A stretch of DNA of 64,000 nucleotides from Enoplolaimus lenunculus (lineage: Eukaryota > Nematoda > Enoplea > Enoplida > Thoracostomopsidae): positions 62,001 to 126,000 of the forward strand of contig JASANG010003490.1 of the NCBI GenBank assembly GCA_030248215.1, read 5' to 3'. A program made the position numbers and the translations under genes. Shown here one piece after another: positions 33,361-45,473 of this stretch. The notes under the pieces are model-generated. The model saw only the letters and a program-made list of their open reading frames with translations. It did not search any database and was not told the origin of the DNA. Position 1 is the stretch's first letter, and every line of letters starts with the position of its first letter.

Positions 33361-34362
33361 TTAGCTTCCAAGAATAAAGCATAAAATGGTCAACAAAAGT
33401 GCGAATAATTGTTGTTTTGGTCCCAGATTGTTCGATATCGTCCCTGATACTTGTGACGCTCGAGCTTGACGGAGTGAGCTTGCAAGCGGCTTAAAGAACA
33501 AGTTAGTTTCTTCGTCTAACTCGTATTCACCTGTTGTGGCACCGCTTCCCAATCCAGTTCCGAGTTTAGTCCGTAAATCGCTGAAATGACACGACTGCAG
33601 TGTCGTACGTATTTCACGACCCATCATTGTATACGCTGGAATCAACGGTTGTTCAATGACACAAAAGCTGCCATAGCTACCGCTTGGCTTTAGCGCGTCA
33701 AATTTAACTAGCAGATTGCGCGGCCGTGTGATAACAAAATCTTGCGTAGGAGCAGAGCCGTCGTTCAGGTATGCGCTCAGTCGGACCGGGAACCTGGCAT
33801 CGGTTGATAGTTGAAACTCAAGAGAACGGTCTGTGATCCCAGCAATTGCTACGTCCCGAATAGTTCCATCGCGGGCGCGTTTTCCAAATTCGTCCAACGT
33901 CCTAACTAACCAACATTCAGTAGAAGTGTTGCCACGGTTAGCACGACGGACGACGTTTTCAAATTCAACACAAACGTGATACCATGAACGTTCAATCAAT
34001 CCATTCACAGAAATTGAATCTTGGCTGATGTCTTCTCGATACAACATTAGCCGTTGATCTGCGTTTTGGTTTCGGTCAAATCGTTCGTGTCCGCCAGAAT
34101 TCGTCGGGCTGTTGCTGGAACGATCCAGCGAAATGACTGAAACAAAAATTGTCGGCAATTTTGTTGGATTTAAATAATGTCGTATGAAATGATCGTGTAA
34201 AACGATTTGAAAACCGCTTCGTCGAGGATCGATCAGTTTAATTGCAGCAACATCAACGTAGACTTTTGGCATTTGTGTATTTGCGGTTGTGAACATGGAC
34301 ATATTTGACACACACCAAATAGTAGCAAACAGGATGACATTAAGAGACAGTGAGTAAGCCAT
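33361..34362 (-). CDS. secreted or GPI-anchored fibronectin-III-like protein
   Basis: A 333-aa frame from the ATG at 34362 to TAA. The frame stays open 24 codons further upstream, but that extension has no ATG and the chosen Met begins a good signal peptide (MAYSLSLNVILFATIWCV). The body has two beta-rich halves: residues about 30-150, ending YHVCVEFENV, and about 170-270 (DVAIAGITDRSLEFQL...YGSFCVIEQPL). Both are reminiscent of fibronectin type III strands, with paired cysteines and a conserved-looking GREIRTTLQSC segment. The C-terminus is a short polar spacer then LFALLLTILCFILGS, a typical GPI-attachment tail. So the product is probably on the outer cell surface. I recognise no named family and propose no function. 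Composition and length make it a real gene, though upstream exons cannot be excluded. Its 3' end is duplicated at 33060-33262. Confidence 0.75.
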   Translation of the reverse strand: MAYSLSLNVILFATIWCVSNMSMFTTANTQMPKVYVDVAAIKLIDPRRSGFQIVLHDHFIRHYLNPTKLPTIFVSVISLDRSSNSPTNSGGHERFDRNQNADQRLMLYREDISQDSISVNGLIERSWYHVCVEFENVVRRANRGNTSTECWLVRTLDEFGKRARDGTIRDVAIAGITDRSLEFQLSTDARFPVRLSAYLNDGSAPTQDFVITRPRNLLVKFDALKPSGSYGSFCVIEQPLIPAYTMMGREIRTTLQSCHFSDLRTKLGTGLGSGATTGEYELDEETNLFFKPLASSLRQARASQVSGTISNNLGPKQQLFALLLTILCFILGS

Positions 34363-35789
34363 TAATAATTTTATGTATGAAATAAAGTTTTTCAAATTTG
34401 AACTGAAAGAATTCGTAATATCACAGTTGAACACGATAATTAAGATAGCATCGTAGGTTTAGTAGCGGGTCGCCACAGAATATGTATACCCCAGTCGTTC
34501 ATAGTAATGTGTGTAAACCAATAAGCTTTAGAAACTGAACTGGTAAAAAAATGTTAGCAGTAGAAATTAGCCATTGAAACGTCCAATGAAATTTACATAC
34601 ATTTGAAGAGACAATCAAGTATATTAATGTGTAAAAGATTGATAAATTTTGCTAAAATACCAACAAAATCTGTAAATAAAAGTTGAGTAATTCACTTAGA
34701 ATGATATTGTGCGATTTAGATGTGGCAAACCAAACTGGCGATTGCCAATTTGGTCGCAGTAAAATTTGTTTCAATAATCAAATTTGACCCAATGTGATTA
34801 CTGAAAAAAAGATTTAATTAGCAAAAAAACAGCCAATGAAATGTCGAGCAAAGCATTAAAAATAACATTTTAAAAGAAATCACTATTTCAACGGGTAACT
34901 CGTGGTAATATGTTATGAAAATATTATGAACATGGTTTATTGAAATTCGAATTAACATTTCAGTATAATTTGATCAAGGAGGCACAGTTGCACTTTCTTT
35001 GTTTATGAAAATTGTACCCTCTTCCCCATGCGGAATCGTGGGAGATCGGCGTAAAACTTTAACACGTTCTAGCTGCATTCTTTCTACGCAGAATGTACCC
35101 AGTTTTACATTCTTGTGTAAGAGCATCGTTAACTCTTGGTAGAAAAGACGTAGGAAACACGGCTTCCAATCATGAGTTAAACAAATTAGTTTTTAGAATA
35201 ATCAGACCTAACCTTGAATTCCGAGGGTGTTACTTACATACTCGCAATCAATTGTAATTTTATATGAAATATTTTCATTGACTTAGGAATTTTCATTTTG
35301 TACAAATTTTGTAAGACGGAAAATGTAATTAAACGGTCATTGCACTTTTTTCTGCATATTAACTTCCTTTTTTGCGAGTATAACAAAACGAAAACTCCCT
35401 TTTACACTCATTTCCTCATCAGACGTATAACTTTTGCGTCGGAAAGCATTTTTTGTGATAAATCGTACAATCGAGTATTACCCTGCGTTACACTTATACT
35501 GGGTCAAATTCAAAATTCAAATTCTAAGCCTTAAATTACGTCTCCACTATTGTCAACATTGATAGATTAACGAAACTTGCAGGTAGTTTTTCAGTAAAAG
35601 CCGCTGTGGTCAATGAAATACTGATTTCAATGCATGGTGTGAAGTTTTATAGATGACACTGAAAAATCGCTTTTTGGTAACGCAGAATTTATACGAGGAT
35701 CAGTTTCTTCGTTTAGCATTGATAGCAAATATATGCCATATAGTATTTGGAAAACATTCAATTTTGAACTAAAAATTGTATAGAGTATT
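34363..35789. other. gene-poor stretch
   Basis: The region upstream of the minus-strand gene at 34362. A short palindromic AAACTGGCGATTGCCAATTT lies near 34731. No TATA-type promoter could be assigned. No other gene. Confidence 0.35.
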
Positions 35790-35972
35790 ACAATTCGTCA
35801 CTTGACAACCAAGTCGTCCGACAACATATAATTCAAAATCTCGTCGACTCAAAAATTTGTCGGGCATCGTTATGCTTTTGCTCACGTTTAGGCTCAGAGT
35901 TATGCTTACGATTTGTACGCAAACTTATGTTAGGACACTGTCTGCCGACGATAAGTCAGGCAATGAATTGTG
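35790..35972. mobile_element. MITE of the GACAAGTTGTCG family with TTAGGC-like core
   Basis: The left end CAATTCGTCACTTGACAACC and the complement of the right end CACAATTCATTGCCTGAC are inverted, continuing through GTCGTCCGACAAC against ATCGTCGGCAGAC. The core has CGTTTAGGCTCAGAGTTATG. Related ends lie at 18155-18203 and 55454-55506. No target duplication read. Confidence 0.6.
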
Positions 35973-36006
35973 CTAGATTCTCGTATAGCACATGTAAGTG
36001 CAGATG

Positions 36007-36183
36007 CAATGGCGGGACCTAAAGGACGGCAAACCTAAACGTAGCCCATCCCCTACTAGAAATCAAAAGCAATGTTTGCTATTAAGGTTTAGTGTTAAAA
36101 TGGCTTCCAATTTGTCGCTCGCAATTTTGTTCACATATATCTCGCGCTCGAGCCCTTTTTATAACTTTCTGGACCCGCCACTG
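36007..36183. mobile_element. hAT-like MITE with 8-bp duplication
   Basis: The flanks TGCAGATG and TGCAGAAG (35999-36006, 36184-36191) agree at 7 of 8 positions. The ends CAATGGCGGGACCTAAAG and the complement of CTTTCTGGACCCGCCACTG are inverted. 177 bp, no transposase. Two overlapping plus-strand frames across it are not genes. Confidence 0.8.
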
Positions 36184-36191
36184 TGCAGAAG

Positions 36192-39100
36192 CTTATATAC
36201 TAAACTGGCTTATTCAATGCAGACAAGTTACCATGAAATATTTTCACGACAAACGTTGCTATGAAAGTAATCAAAGGCCAGTTGCATTTAATATAGCTGA
36301 GCTAAAATGTATTTTTCGCGATACAAAACGAGCCGAAATGTTACGATAAAAATATTCACAGTCAACCATCCTGTATCGTTTATTATAATACAAAACTTGC
36401 GCTAAACTTTCACAGTTTCTTCAAATATTAATTTCCGGTACAAATTTTCTCAACGAATTCTGTGACGAAGCCCTGTACAGTACTAAAGTTGAAATTCTCA
36501 TTGCAAACCACAGTCAGACAAATAACAATCTTAAAACGTTTACAAATGTGTGGGTGTCACACAATTTTTGTCATTTCATTAAACTAAACACATATGAAAA
36601 GAACATTTTTTGTGAGAAAGTTTGTGAAACCGAAGACATTACAACAGGAAACCAGAAAGAATAGATTCGATCGACCATGGTTGTCTCGGGTTCGTAGTCA
36701 GAAAGGGCGAGGCACGCAGCCCCCTGGAAAAGTATTGATTCTCTGTTGTCGCACGCCTCTCCTATCTGGCTCTGAGACCGTGTGGCCAAAATACGTCGCG
36801 CTTATGTTCCCGTGCGTGAAAGTGGAAAATAGCGTTTTTGTTGTTGACAATACACTTTCTTTTCTGCAATAAAGCGCTTCACTTTTGAACTACTGACTTT
36901 TGGCAATTTTGACATTAATGAATCGGCGTGGGATTTATAAGGTTGTTGTTGCTGGTTAATTAGAGAAATTTCATAATTATTACAGCTTATGATGGCAAAT
37001 GACATAGTCGGACGAACTAATTAGGGGCGTGAACCTATATATACATTAAAATCGACAGTGCTGTAGAATTTACTTAATAACTTACTAAAATAACTTTCAA
37101 TGTTGTAACCGAGAGCTAATGCTAAAGTTAAAACGTCAAGCAAACGGCTTTTCAGCAACGCGTTGCGGAAAAGAACAAACTTTCCGACCTACAAAACCTA
37201 AATCCTGCTGAAAGTTGTTTTTGTGTATTAGAACCAGAAATATTGAGTACATATATCCCCATATCCCGACCTGTAATTTCATGCGCTTTTAGTACTACTC
37301 CTTCGAGAACAAACCAATGCGAATCACCTTAGAGTGCCAAATCAAAAACGCTAAAACATACATATTCTTGCTAAACGTAAACAAGAACTGGCTCGTGCTT
37401 TACGAAATTTTATAAAAATTTGTAATAAGACATATGATCGCCTGTATATATGCGTCTAATCACAGAAAACTTGGCACACTTAAAATAAAACTCGTTGCAC
37501 AACCAGCACATTTATCGCACTTTTTTCACTCGAAACCCGAAAATGTTCACTTGCAATCGCTTAAACTGGCACAAAATTTCAAATATTGCACAAAATTTCA
37601 AATATTACACAAAATTTCAAATATTGCACAAAATTGAAAATTAGTAAACTAGTCGCTGATATGTTCATTGCATAAGTTTGCAACTATTCTAGCTGTATTA
37701 AATTACAAATAATGCAAGCAAACAAAGTACAAGAACTCATCAATTAAACTGCAACTTGCTCATTTAACGTAAACTTCCTGGTGTCTGGTTTCAGTCGAAA
37801 TAATTTGATGACTGGCAGTTGCAATAACACTCAGCAGTATCATATAGAATTGCGCAGCTGCAAATTGCAATTTTGTGAAATGATTTAAATTCACCAACTG
37901 GTTCGATTTGGGTTGAATAATTGTCAGAATAACACATTGACAACTGCGTCCCTACTCAATGGAGGGTTCAGAGCCATGCTTAGTTTCTCCAAAGTACTCC
38001 TGTCTGACGAGGCGCGCACTACAAATAGCTCGGCAGCGGAAAACTAAATAAATTTTAAAAGCTTCGCCTGATTGGGTGGGTTAAAAATTTAATTGAACAT
38101 CTCGTTGCGAGATCCTTGAATGTGCAAAAATGATATATACAATTGTCAACGGTCTACGACGATTGCCCAAACGACAAACACTGACCGTAATCCAAGCCTC
38201 CCTTTGTCTAAGTCCATTTTTATATTTAAATATTAATCTTGCTTGTTCGATACGTTGCATAAAAATTCTGTATTTATCTCGTAAATTGCGTTTGATGAGT
38301 TAACTTATCAATGATTGATTTTACATTAGCTTTTACAGAACCAAAATTCAACGCCAACTTATTCGTGCAACCTTTTTGAAAATTCTTACCAGCCAACAGA
38401 TTCCCAAAATCAGCATGATATTTGTCAATACAAATTATTCGTACAGTGACAAAAGTTTTAGCTCTCACTGCGATTCTGATTACAATTCCGGTATAAATTT
38501 GCTGTTCCGATTCCGGTATAATCCAGTACCGCTTTGCCCTCTGCCATGTGGGTAGGCCGGTATAATTAAAATTGGCCTATTATGTTATATTAGTATACCA
38601 CAGGCTTAACGTTATCAATTGAAACTCGCTTTGAATTTGTACGCTAAATGTGTGACAAATATGACACTAAATGTTTTCGCAGTTATCTCATTGCAGCATC
38701 ATTAATCCGCACACGCTATGAGAATTCATTTCTAAATACAGAATCCATCGCCTAATTGCGGTATTTACAATCCCCAATAAAACATAAACATTGCGCAGTC
38801 TAAAGCGTAGTATAAATCATATTTTAGTTGAAAATTTACAGAAAAGTTTTCTATATTTCGTTACAACTCTCAAGAATACGCATTTCAATACTGCGTAATT
38901 TGTATTTTTCAAACGTTGAGCGGTTAAAACGAAAATTTCAGTTTGAAATTGCTTTTCAATAAATAATCGGTTAATTGAAATATTAACAGACCATTAGCGT
39001 CGCAATTCCACTCGTTTTCCTATAAAATAACATAATTTGGGTTTGAACTGAAAAACATTGGAATTTCGAGAAAGTGTATAAAATTAAAATGCTTGGCGAC

Positions 39101-42100
39101 ATGCACAACCCTATTCTGGCTTTTTAGAATTTATTTATTGAAAAAAATGTCAATTTGAAATAATATACGTTTCGGAATAAGTTAAAGTGCCACTTACAAC
39201 CAGAAAGAGACATACTTATTACAATCTAAAAATTTGCTTACATTGTTGTCAAACTTTTTTAGCTCATATCAAAGGTCTTTGTGTTAGCTTAATAACTTCA
39301 ACTCGATAGTCATTGCTAGTCACCTAAGAGATTGTAGATTGTCGTTAATATTCAAATATAACTGAAAATAATTCCGAAATTAGCTTGTTCCAATATGAAA
39401 TAGATACATAATATGACTTGTTTACAGTTTTTTCAGCCAATGTTAAAGGGCAAAATGTATGACTTGAAGTAAACTAAAGTGAATTCCGTAACTTAGAAAG
39501 CTACAGTAAAATATTTGTGAGTAGCATCAATTAGAGCTTCAACCTGCAACACAATTTTATGTTATTGTAACACGTTTATAAAACTTAATTAAAGCCTCTA
39601 AAACTATGACATTTTTCGCCCGGAAAATTGTTTAAAACTTTACTGTAAAGGAATTCAAATGATAACAGTACTGCGCTATAAGGAGACATATTGCTCAGTC
39701 TTACAAATATTTTACATTTGGAGTGTAAAACAAATGTCGGAAGTAATATTTTGACAACGAAAAATATGACACTTGAAACTGATAAAAATAGAATAAGGCG
39801 ACACTGGCGATAGTCCGGGGTATAAGACAGAGCTGAACTCATTAAAATCATGGTTACATGTTTTGACAGATTTAAGCATTGGTATATTCAAAAGTATGAA
39901 AGACTGAAAAACGTAAAAATTACTGGGCAAAATCAGTAACTAAATTAATTTTGATTTCATACGTATGCTTTTCGATACTCTGAGCTTTTATTTTTTTGCA
40001 TGTTCCAACCATGTAAGTAGAAAAGTGTAGTAAATTAAATTTTATGTAATCAAAAAGTCAGACATATCAAAAACTAAAATATAAGCATCATAAGATTTAT
40101 ATACAGTTGTCAAAAGTAAATGTATTTGTCAAAAATTGCAATTTTCAAGCCGGCGCCTTTGTTCTGACGAAACTCTTTGCGATCCATGTGTCGATTTTTT
40201 GTTGCAATGACATGAAAATTTTTTAGCGAAGTAGAACCGGTAGCAAATATCGTAGTCATAGATCAACAAACGTTGCCAGAGCCAGATTGATGCAAAGTTT
40301 AGGCACACAAAACGATGTTAAATTTGCCAATTTTAACAACAACCTGTGAAGTATTATCAAAAGCTTGCGTCGTATTTTGTTTTTTTTTGGGAAATTTTTG
40401 TAAAACACTTTTTTGCTAACTTCCATTCTATTACAGCAAGATGTTTATTTTCTGCTGGAGACGGCATCTTGTGATCACCGGTTTGCCAAGAAATCGATGT
40501 AGCAGATTCCAGAAGCAAAGCGCACGGCAATGTAGTACGCCACGCAATACTGTGTTAGATGCTGCTATAGCAGATACTGTTTTTAATTAGGTATACTGTG
40601 TGTTGTAAATTCTTCTGCACGTGTTTGTAAAAACCTTGTGGCATATTTTAATTGTGAATTGTGTAAAATTATGGTTTGATGAGATTTATTTTACTGTTGG
40701 TCATCTAGTGTATATTGCGAGTTAGCTTGAATTGTGTGGCTATTGGTGAGGCTGGCAATATAGCGGCACTCAGCTGTCTGATTTTATACAATATCTGAAA
40801 ATTCTATGGTTCTGCTGCTGTATAACTTTTCTTGACAATTCAACGCAATTTTGCAATGTGCACTGCTGGATCTAAAGTAGGAGGGGCTTCCCGGCCTAGT
40901 CTAATCCAAACCGAGATCAACACCGAAATTTTGGTCAGACTTAGTGTAAAAGCGGTATCTAATCTTCGCTCGCTCTGCATGTTAATTTTCTATTATTTTG
41001 TTTCGAACAGCCCCCTTTTCTAATAAGTTTGGCATCCGCTATTGGCAATGCATCTGGTAAGTTTAATCACTTTAAATGCGCGGTACGGCAAAATTTTTAG
41101 AAACCCACGTCTCAAAACGAGGTGATCGTAGTATTCGGCCAACTAACTGGAGTAATTTTGCGGGCGAAAATAAATATTTAAGCTAAAATTAAGATGCTGC
41201 GGAAGTTTACAAAAATTGCATGAATTTTAAGTGGGTCTGCAACTGTTGCGTTAGTTTCAGAACGCCTCCAGCATAACTAGGCTGTGTAACGGTATTAAGT
41301 TAGTATTACTATTGGGGTTACTGCAACGGGGACAATTGTGGAATTACTTCAAGGGACGCGAAGCCTGATTTCCAGCAAGGAAAAAGATTTAATTACTGTG
41401 AGTACTGGTTAACTAGTGACTTTTGATCTATTCAAGCCGTGCCTCCGTGCCCTGATTACTTAGTAGTATTGGGGGAGATCTTTGATCAACTCGGGTTTAG
41501 ATTTTTGTCAAAAATTTTAAAATCCAGTATTGCGATTTTGCGACTTTTTGAATAAATTTGTTAATCGAAAATCGACTAAAATGAAACATGTCTGAAATTT
41601 AAAAGCACGTTGTAAACTCAGCATTTTTGGTATTCCACCGGTATAAAAGGAATTGATTCCAATCAGATGGGGGTTATTGTGTTTGTTGAGCTCCAGGAGA
41701 GGTATGATGTATGCGGTCGCTTGTGTTTCTGAACGTTTTTTTGTGAAGTCGCTGAATACTTAGTACCCCAGTGTTTTTGCCGTACGTTTTTATCGTACAT
41801 GGTTTTAAAAAATTTTCAATGTTGGGGCTACGACAGTCCTTGATTACCTGGAGAGTATTTTGTACATTGCTCATGGGAGCAAGTGAAAGACATACTTGTG
41901 TTAGTTAGATCGCGGAGAAGCGCACAATAAGTAAAATACGAGTAGTATCGAAGAGACATTCCGCAGTTCTGAAGTAGTATAGAGGGAACATTGGACTGTA
42001 TCAGAATTTGTATACCGGTATACTCGATTAAGTTTTTCATACAGAAACATCAAAGTGAACTATGATACAGATTATTTCGGGGGGATTTGTAAAGGGGTCT

Positions 42101-42237
42101 AGCTACACATATACGTATATACGAAGTGTAATTCGGAATTTCGGTACGTGGTGGCGTAGGGATAGGGACTGTTGTAAAAATCCCGAAACCTTTCAGCGTT
42201 ACAACTGTTCTCTGCATAAATCGTTCTAATTTCATCT
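36192..42237. other. long gene-poor stretch
   Basis: No exon with a recognisable domain. Around 36670-36790 the GGGTTCGTAGTCAGAAAGG start and CTGGCTCTGAGACC may be a worn hAT-like MITE. AT-rich noncoding sequence otherwise, apart from the minisatellite at 37569. Confidence 0.35.
37569..37636. repeat. 19-bp minisatellite, 3.6 copies
   Basis: The unit GCACAAAATTTCAAATATT is repeated with one base change; starts at 37569, 37588, 37607 and 37626. Confidence 0.95.
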
Positions 42238-42345
42238 GAGGTCTAATTTGAAGCTAGGGTTTGAACGTCGAGTCTCTCGGATAAGAGGCGTTCATCAGCA
42301 GCACCGGTCAACAGGGACTTGACGCTCCACCGCAATGAGATCTCA
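42238..42345 (-). mobile_element. diverged tRNA-like core, third copy
   Basis: On the minus strand GAGCGTCAAGTCC, GAACGCCTC, a B-box-like GACGTTCAAACCCTAGC and TTAGACCTCAG line up with the tRNA-like core of 2097-2356 and 28406-28666. The TTAA ends of those elements are not recognisable here, so this may be an eroded copy or the parental SINE type. Confidence 0.5.
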
Positions 42346-42449
42346 GTACTCGTAGACATTTGGTAGCACGCATACGCGTAAAGATTGTTTTACAATGAAT
42401 TGCGTATTATTTATCGCGTGTATACAGTTTGCGCTTCAACTACTCATAG

Positions 42450-42861
42450 CAGGGTGGCACCGAATCTACGATTTGACCAAATTCGAAACCATTGCTAATT
42501 TGCCGAATCCAAATCCGAATCCGAATATTGCATGTTGCAAATTTCAGTTATATCTATAATTTGTTTCAGAATAACAACGCAATGCCAGCACCATAACTTT
42601 TAGGCGTTAATATATTTCGTGCCCGACCTCAGTTTTGAGATTTGTGAATTGAAACAAAAATTTTCTATTAATATAACAAGATATTTAAAAATATTATTGT
42701 TTAAAACTGAAAAACATATTTCCGAACACTTTTGGACTTAGCTTCAGGATTCAGCTTTTTTAAAACGGAATTTGAATCCGAATCCGAAACCTTTTTGACG
42801 AATCCAAATCCGAACCACAAGTTTTTGCCGAATCCGAATCCGAACCTTTGTTGCCACCCTG
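42450..42861. mobile_element. hAT-like MITE, 412 bp, perfect 8-bp duplication
   Basis: ACTCATAG lies on both sides (42442-42449, 42862-42869). The ends CAGGGTGGCA and TGCCACCCTG are exact inverted repeats of the hAT type. Sub-terminal CCGAATCCGAATCC repeats are abundant in both arms. No coding capacity. A recent insertion. Confidence 0.92.
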
Positions 42862-42869
42862 ACTCATAG

Positions 42870-43434
42870 ACCGCTTTATTCGAGAAAAGTTGAAGATCGC
42901 CTTATCGCAAAAAATCTACCGCATCAGCACACGGTTTCGCAACTATAAATTGAAAAATCATAAATCATATGAAGCGAAGTTTATTAATGCCAATATGATC
43001 ACAGATCACAATAGCATTTTAACAATAAATTATGATTCGTTTTTTTCTGATAAAACGATTAAGTCAGATTCCAATCAGATAAAAAATGAAGTCAGATTCA
43101 ATCCAATCAGATAAAACAATGAAGTCAAAACAAGTTTTATGTGAAAAAATGAAAGATAATTCAAAAAATTAATCTATGATATATCGAATCATCACAGTTA
43201 GCTCCTCAAAATTGACAGCCCTCCTACCATACTGCATTCTATAAAAAGCATCCAGTGATAGGTATTCGGTAGCATTTGCCGATCCTGCAGCATATAGATA
43301 TGTCCTTCTTACCAGCAGATCTGTCTAGCCAAGATTATTGAAATCCTTTTGCTATGGTGCAAAAAATTAGAGTTTACCTTGAATTTCAGTAAAGAATTTA
43401 TGAACACACCGCGGAAAATTATTAATATAAGTAT
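42870..43434. other. gene-poor stretch
   Basis: AATCAGATAAAA-type words repeat loosely at 43015-43125. Nothing else. Confidence 0.4.
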
Positions 43435-45213
43435 ACAAGTTGTTAAAGTGCCCCTAACCGGGCCATAGAAAAAGATATGTTTTGAAAATATATTTGATGT
43501 GTAACGTGTAAAGTTTAGAAACAAGGGACTCGAACAAATTTTCAAAGTTAAATTCATGTACTACCTTTTTTTCACAAAAAGCGGGCTTATTTTCCAGGAC
43601 AGCATATTTCAGATAGCCAAAAAAGTTTTGGCGGTCACAAGCAAGCTGTGATGTGTCACACAGAAACATATTCACAGCTTTGGGCGGCCATAAATCAAAC
43701 AGTATTATATTTGATGTTTTCCTTCGGTTAAAAAAAATTGACAATGTAATCGCTTTATTTCATGGTAAAATTTTGAAAAACCCTTGTGAAGTCTGCGTAC
43801 CTGAATTGTACTGGCAAAGTGCAATATTTTCTGAAACTTTATATATTCGTTTATAATTTTGCGTAATTTAGCATTCGTTTACAGCATGAACCAGGAAGCA
43901 ACCGTAGGTTAAAATACCGGAGTCAGAGTTGAACCAAAATTTGCCTTGGTCGGAGAGGTCGATTTTATGCCGGAGACGAAGGCTTACGTCGCATTATACT
44001 GTGCTATGAACAATGGGCCACTCAAAAACAAAGGTTAAGATTTCGATAAAACTAAAGTTGATTATAAAGCTTCATACTGCCATCTATGTTTGTAAATTAT
44101 CATTTTTGTATAAAATCCACACAGGGTTAGAAATTTGTGCCGTGAATAATGGCACTTATTTGTGCCAGTAGTAGTAAATAGGTAAACATTTGTTTCATGG
44201 TGCTTGAATAAGATGAAAATCACATCTCCACATCGCATGTTCAAAGCGTCTATCCCCATGAGTCATTTTTTTGCGATAATGGGTAATTCAGAAAATTACG
44301 AAACTATCAAACAAAGCTGTGAATATGTTTCTGTGTGACACATCACAGCTTGCTTGTGACCGCCAAAACTTTTTTGGCTATCTGAAATATGCTGTCCTGG
44401 AAAATAAGCCCGATTTTTGTGAAAAAAGGTAGTACATGAATTTAACTTTGAAAATTTGTTCGAGTCCCTTGTTTCTAAACTTTACACGTTACACATCAAA
44501 TATATTTTCAAAACATATCTTTTTCTATGGCCCGGTTAGGGGCACTTTAACAACTTGTTTCACAACTTTACAAAAGTAACTTTGTTCTGATACGGGTATA
44601 GATACAGAAAAGATCGAACAACAAACAAAATTGAATTGATACTAACTTACCAAGATTATTAAGTCACTGATAACCACTAACTTACCAAGATTATTAAGTC
44701 ACTCATAACCGATGCACCAACCCCACCAATTATTATTTTAATCCATCCGCATTCATGATAGTTTGCTCTACCTAGCTATGTATATTCCTGTTTTTAAAAC
44801 AATTTTCTTTACAGATTTTAAAAAAGTCAACGCACTATATGACGAAAAACCAGATAATGTAGCATCAACTGTTGCATAACAATACGCTAAGCCAACACAC
44901 TAGGCAATGCTGAAAAAATAATTGTTGGCTCTATGCACCGGGGCTGCGTAGTTTTATAGTTTACTTCGACGCCGTTTATCTGAGTCAAAATACGAAGAAA
45001 ATTTGCACAAAAATTAGAGCAAATTTTCGCCTAGTTTGCTACTACAGAATTTGAATGGAACCTGTCATTGTATGTAGTAAGCTTATAGTATGATGTTGCT
45101 ACATGCGATAAATTATACATATCTAAACTAGCTGCATGAAAATATGAACAATTTTTAGAATCAAAAATTTTGGGTAAAACATATTATAAGAGACACTACC
45201 GTGTCCTTATGAT
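43435..45213. repeat. 1.78-kb duplicated segment, copy 1
   Basis: Matches 46870-48650 base for base except for about 15 substitutions and small indels, so roughly 99% identical and recent. It contains the long-TIR element at 43436-44557, a 35-bp tandem duplication (44641-44710, ACTAACTTACCAAGATTATT...) and a unique 600-bp tail ending GACACTACCGTGTCCTTATGAT, where GACAC/GTGTC can form a hairpin. Flanks differ outside these points. Confidence 0.9.
43436..44557. mobile_element. long-TIR DNA element, copy 1
   Basis: Two almost perfect inverted arms of about 245 bp (43436-43682 and 44312-44557), with outer ends CAAGTTGTTAAAGTGCCCC and its complement. The 630-bp centre has no transposase. Each arm carries a 70-odd-codon frame (starting MNMFLCDTSQ in the cleanest arms) that is kept only because the arms are alike. 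Confidence 0.85.
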
Positions 45214-45356
45214 TATGGCTGTTTCTATTGCAGAATAAGAAAAAGTATAGATCTACGAGAACATGCTGTATCCACCACTGCCCAATCAGTTCTTGTTTAT
45301 TATTCACCTATAATATTAAAATTTATAACGTTGCAAAAACCGCCGAATTCTACTCG

Positions 45357-45473
45357 CAGGCTCGTACCCAGGTCATCTTGATAGGGGTGCTAAACATTCT
45401 AATATAAGCAAGGTTGAAAAAATTCTACCATGTACAATTATCCCTCCTGCCCCGTCTCTTGGCTACGGGCCTG
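45357..45473. mobile_element. 117-bp hAT-like MITE
   Basis: The flanks TCTACTCG and TCTACTGG (45349-45356, 45474-45481) match at 7 of 8 positions. The ends CAGGCTCGTACCCAGG and the complement of CTTGGCTACGGGCCTG are inverted. No coding capacity. Confidence 0.8.

Noticed and set aside
45181-45213. Canonical Helitron 3' end
   Set aside because: There is a short hairpin near the end, but no CTRR terminus and no TC start at the left, so I only mention rolling-circle movement as a possibility.
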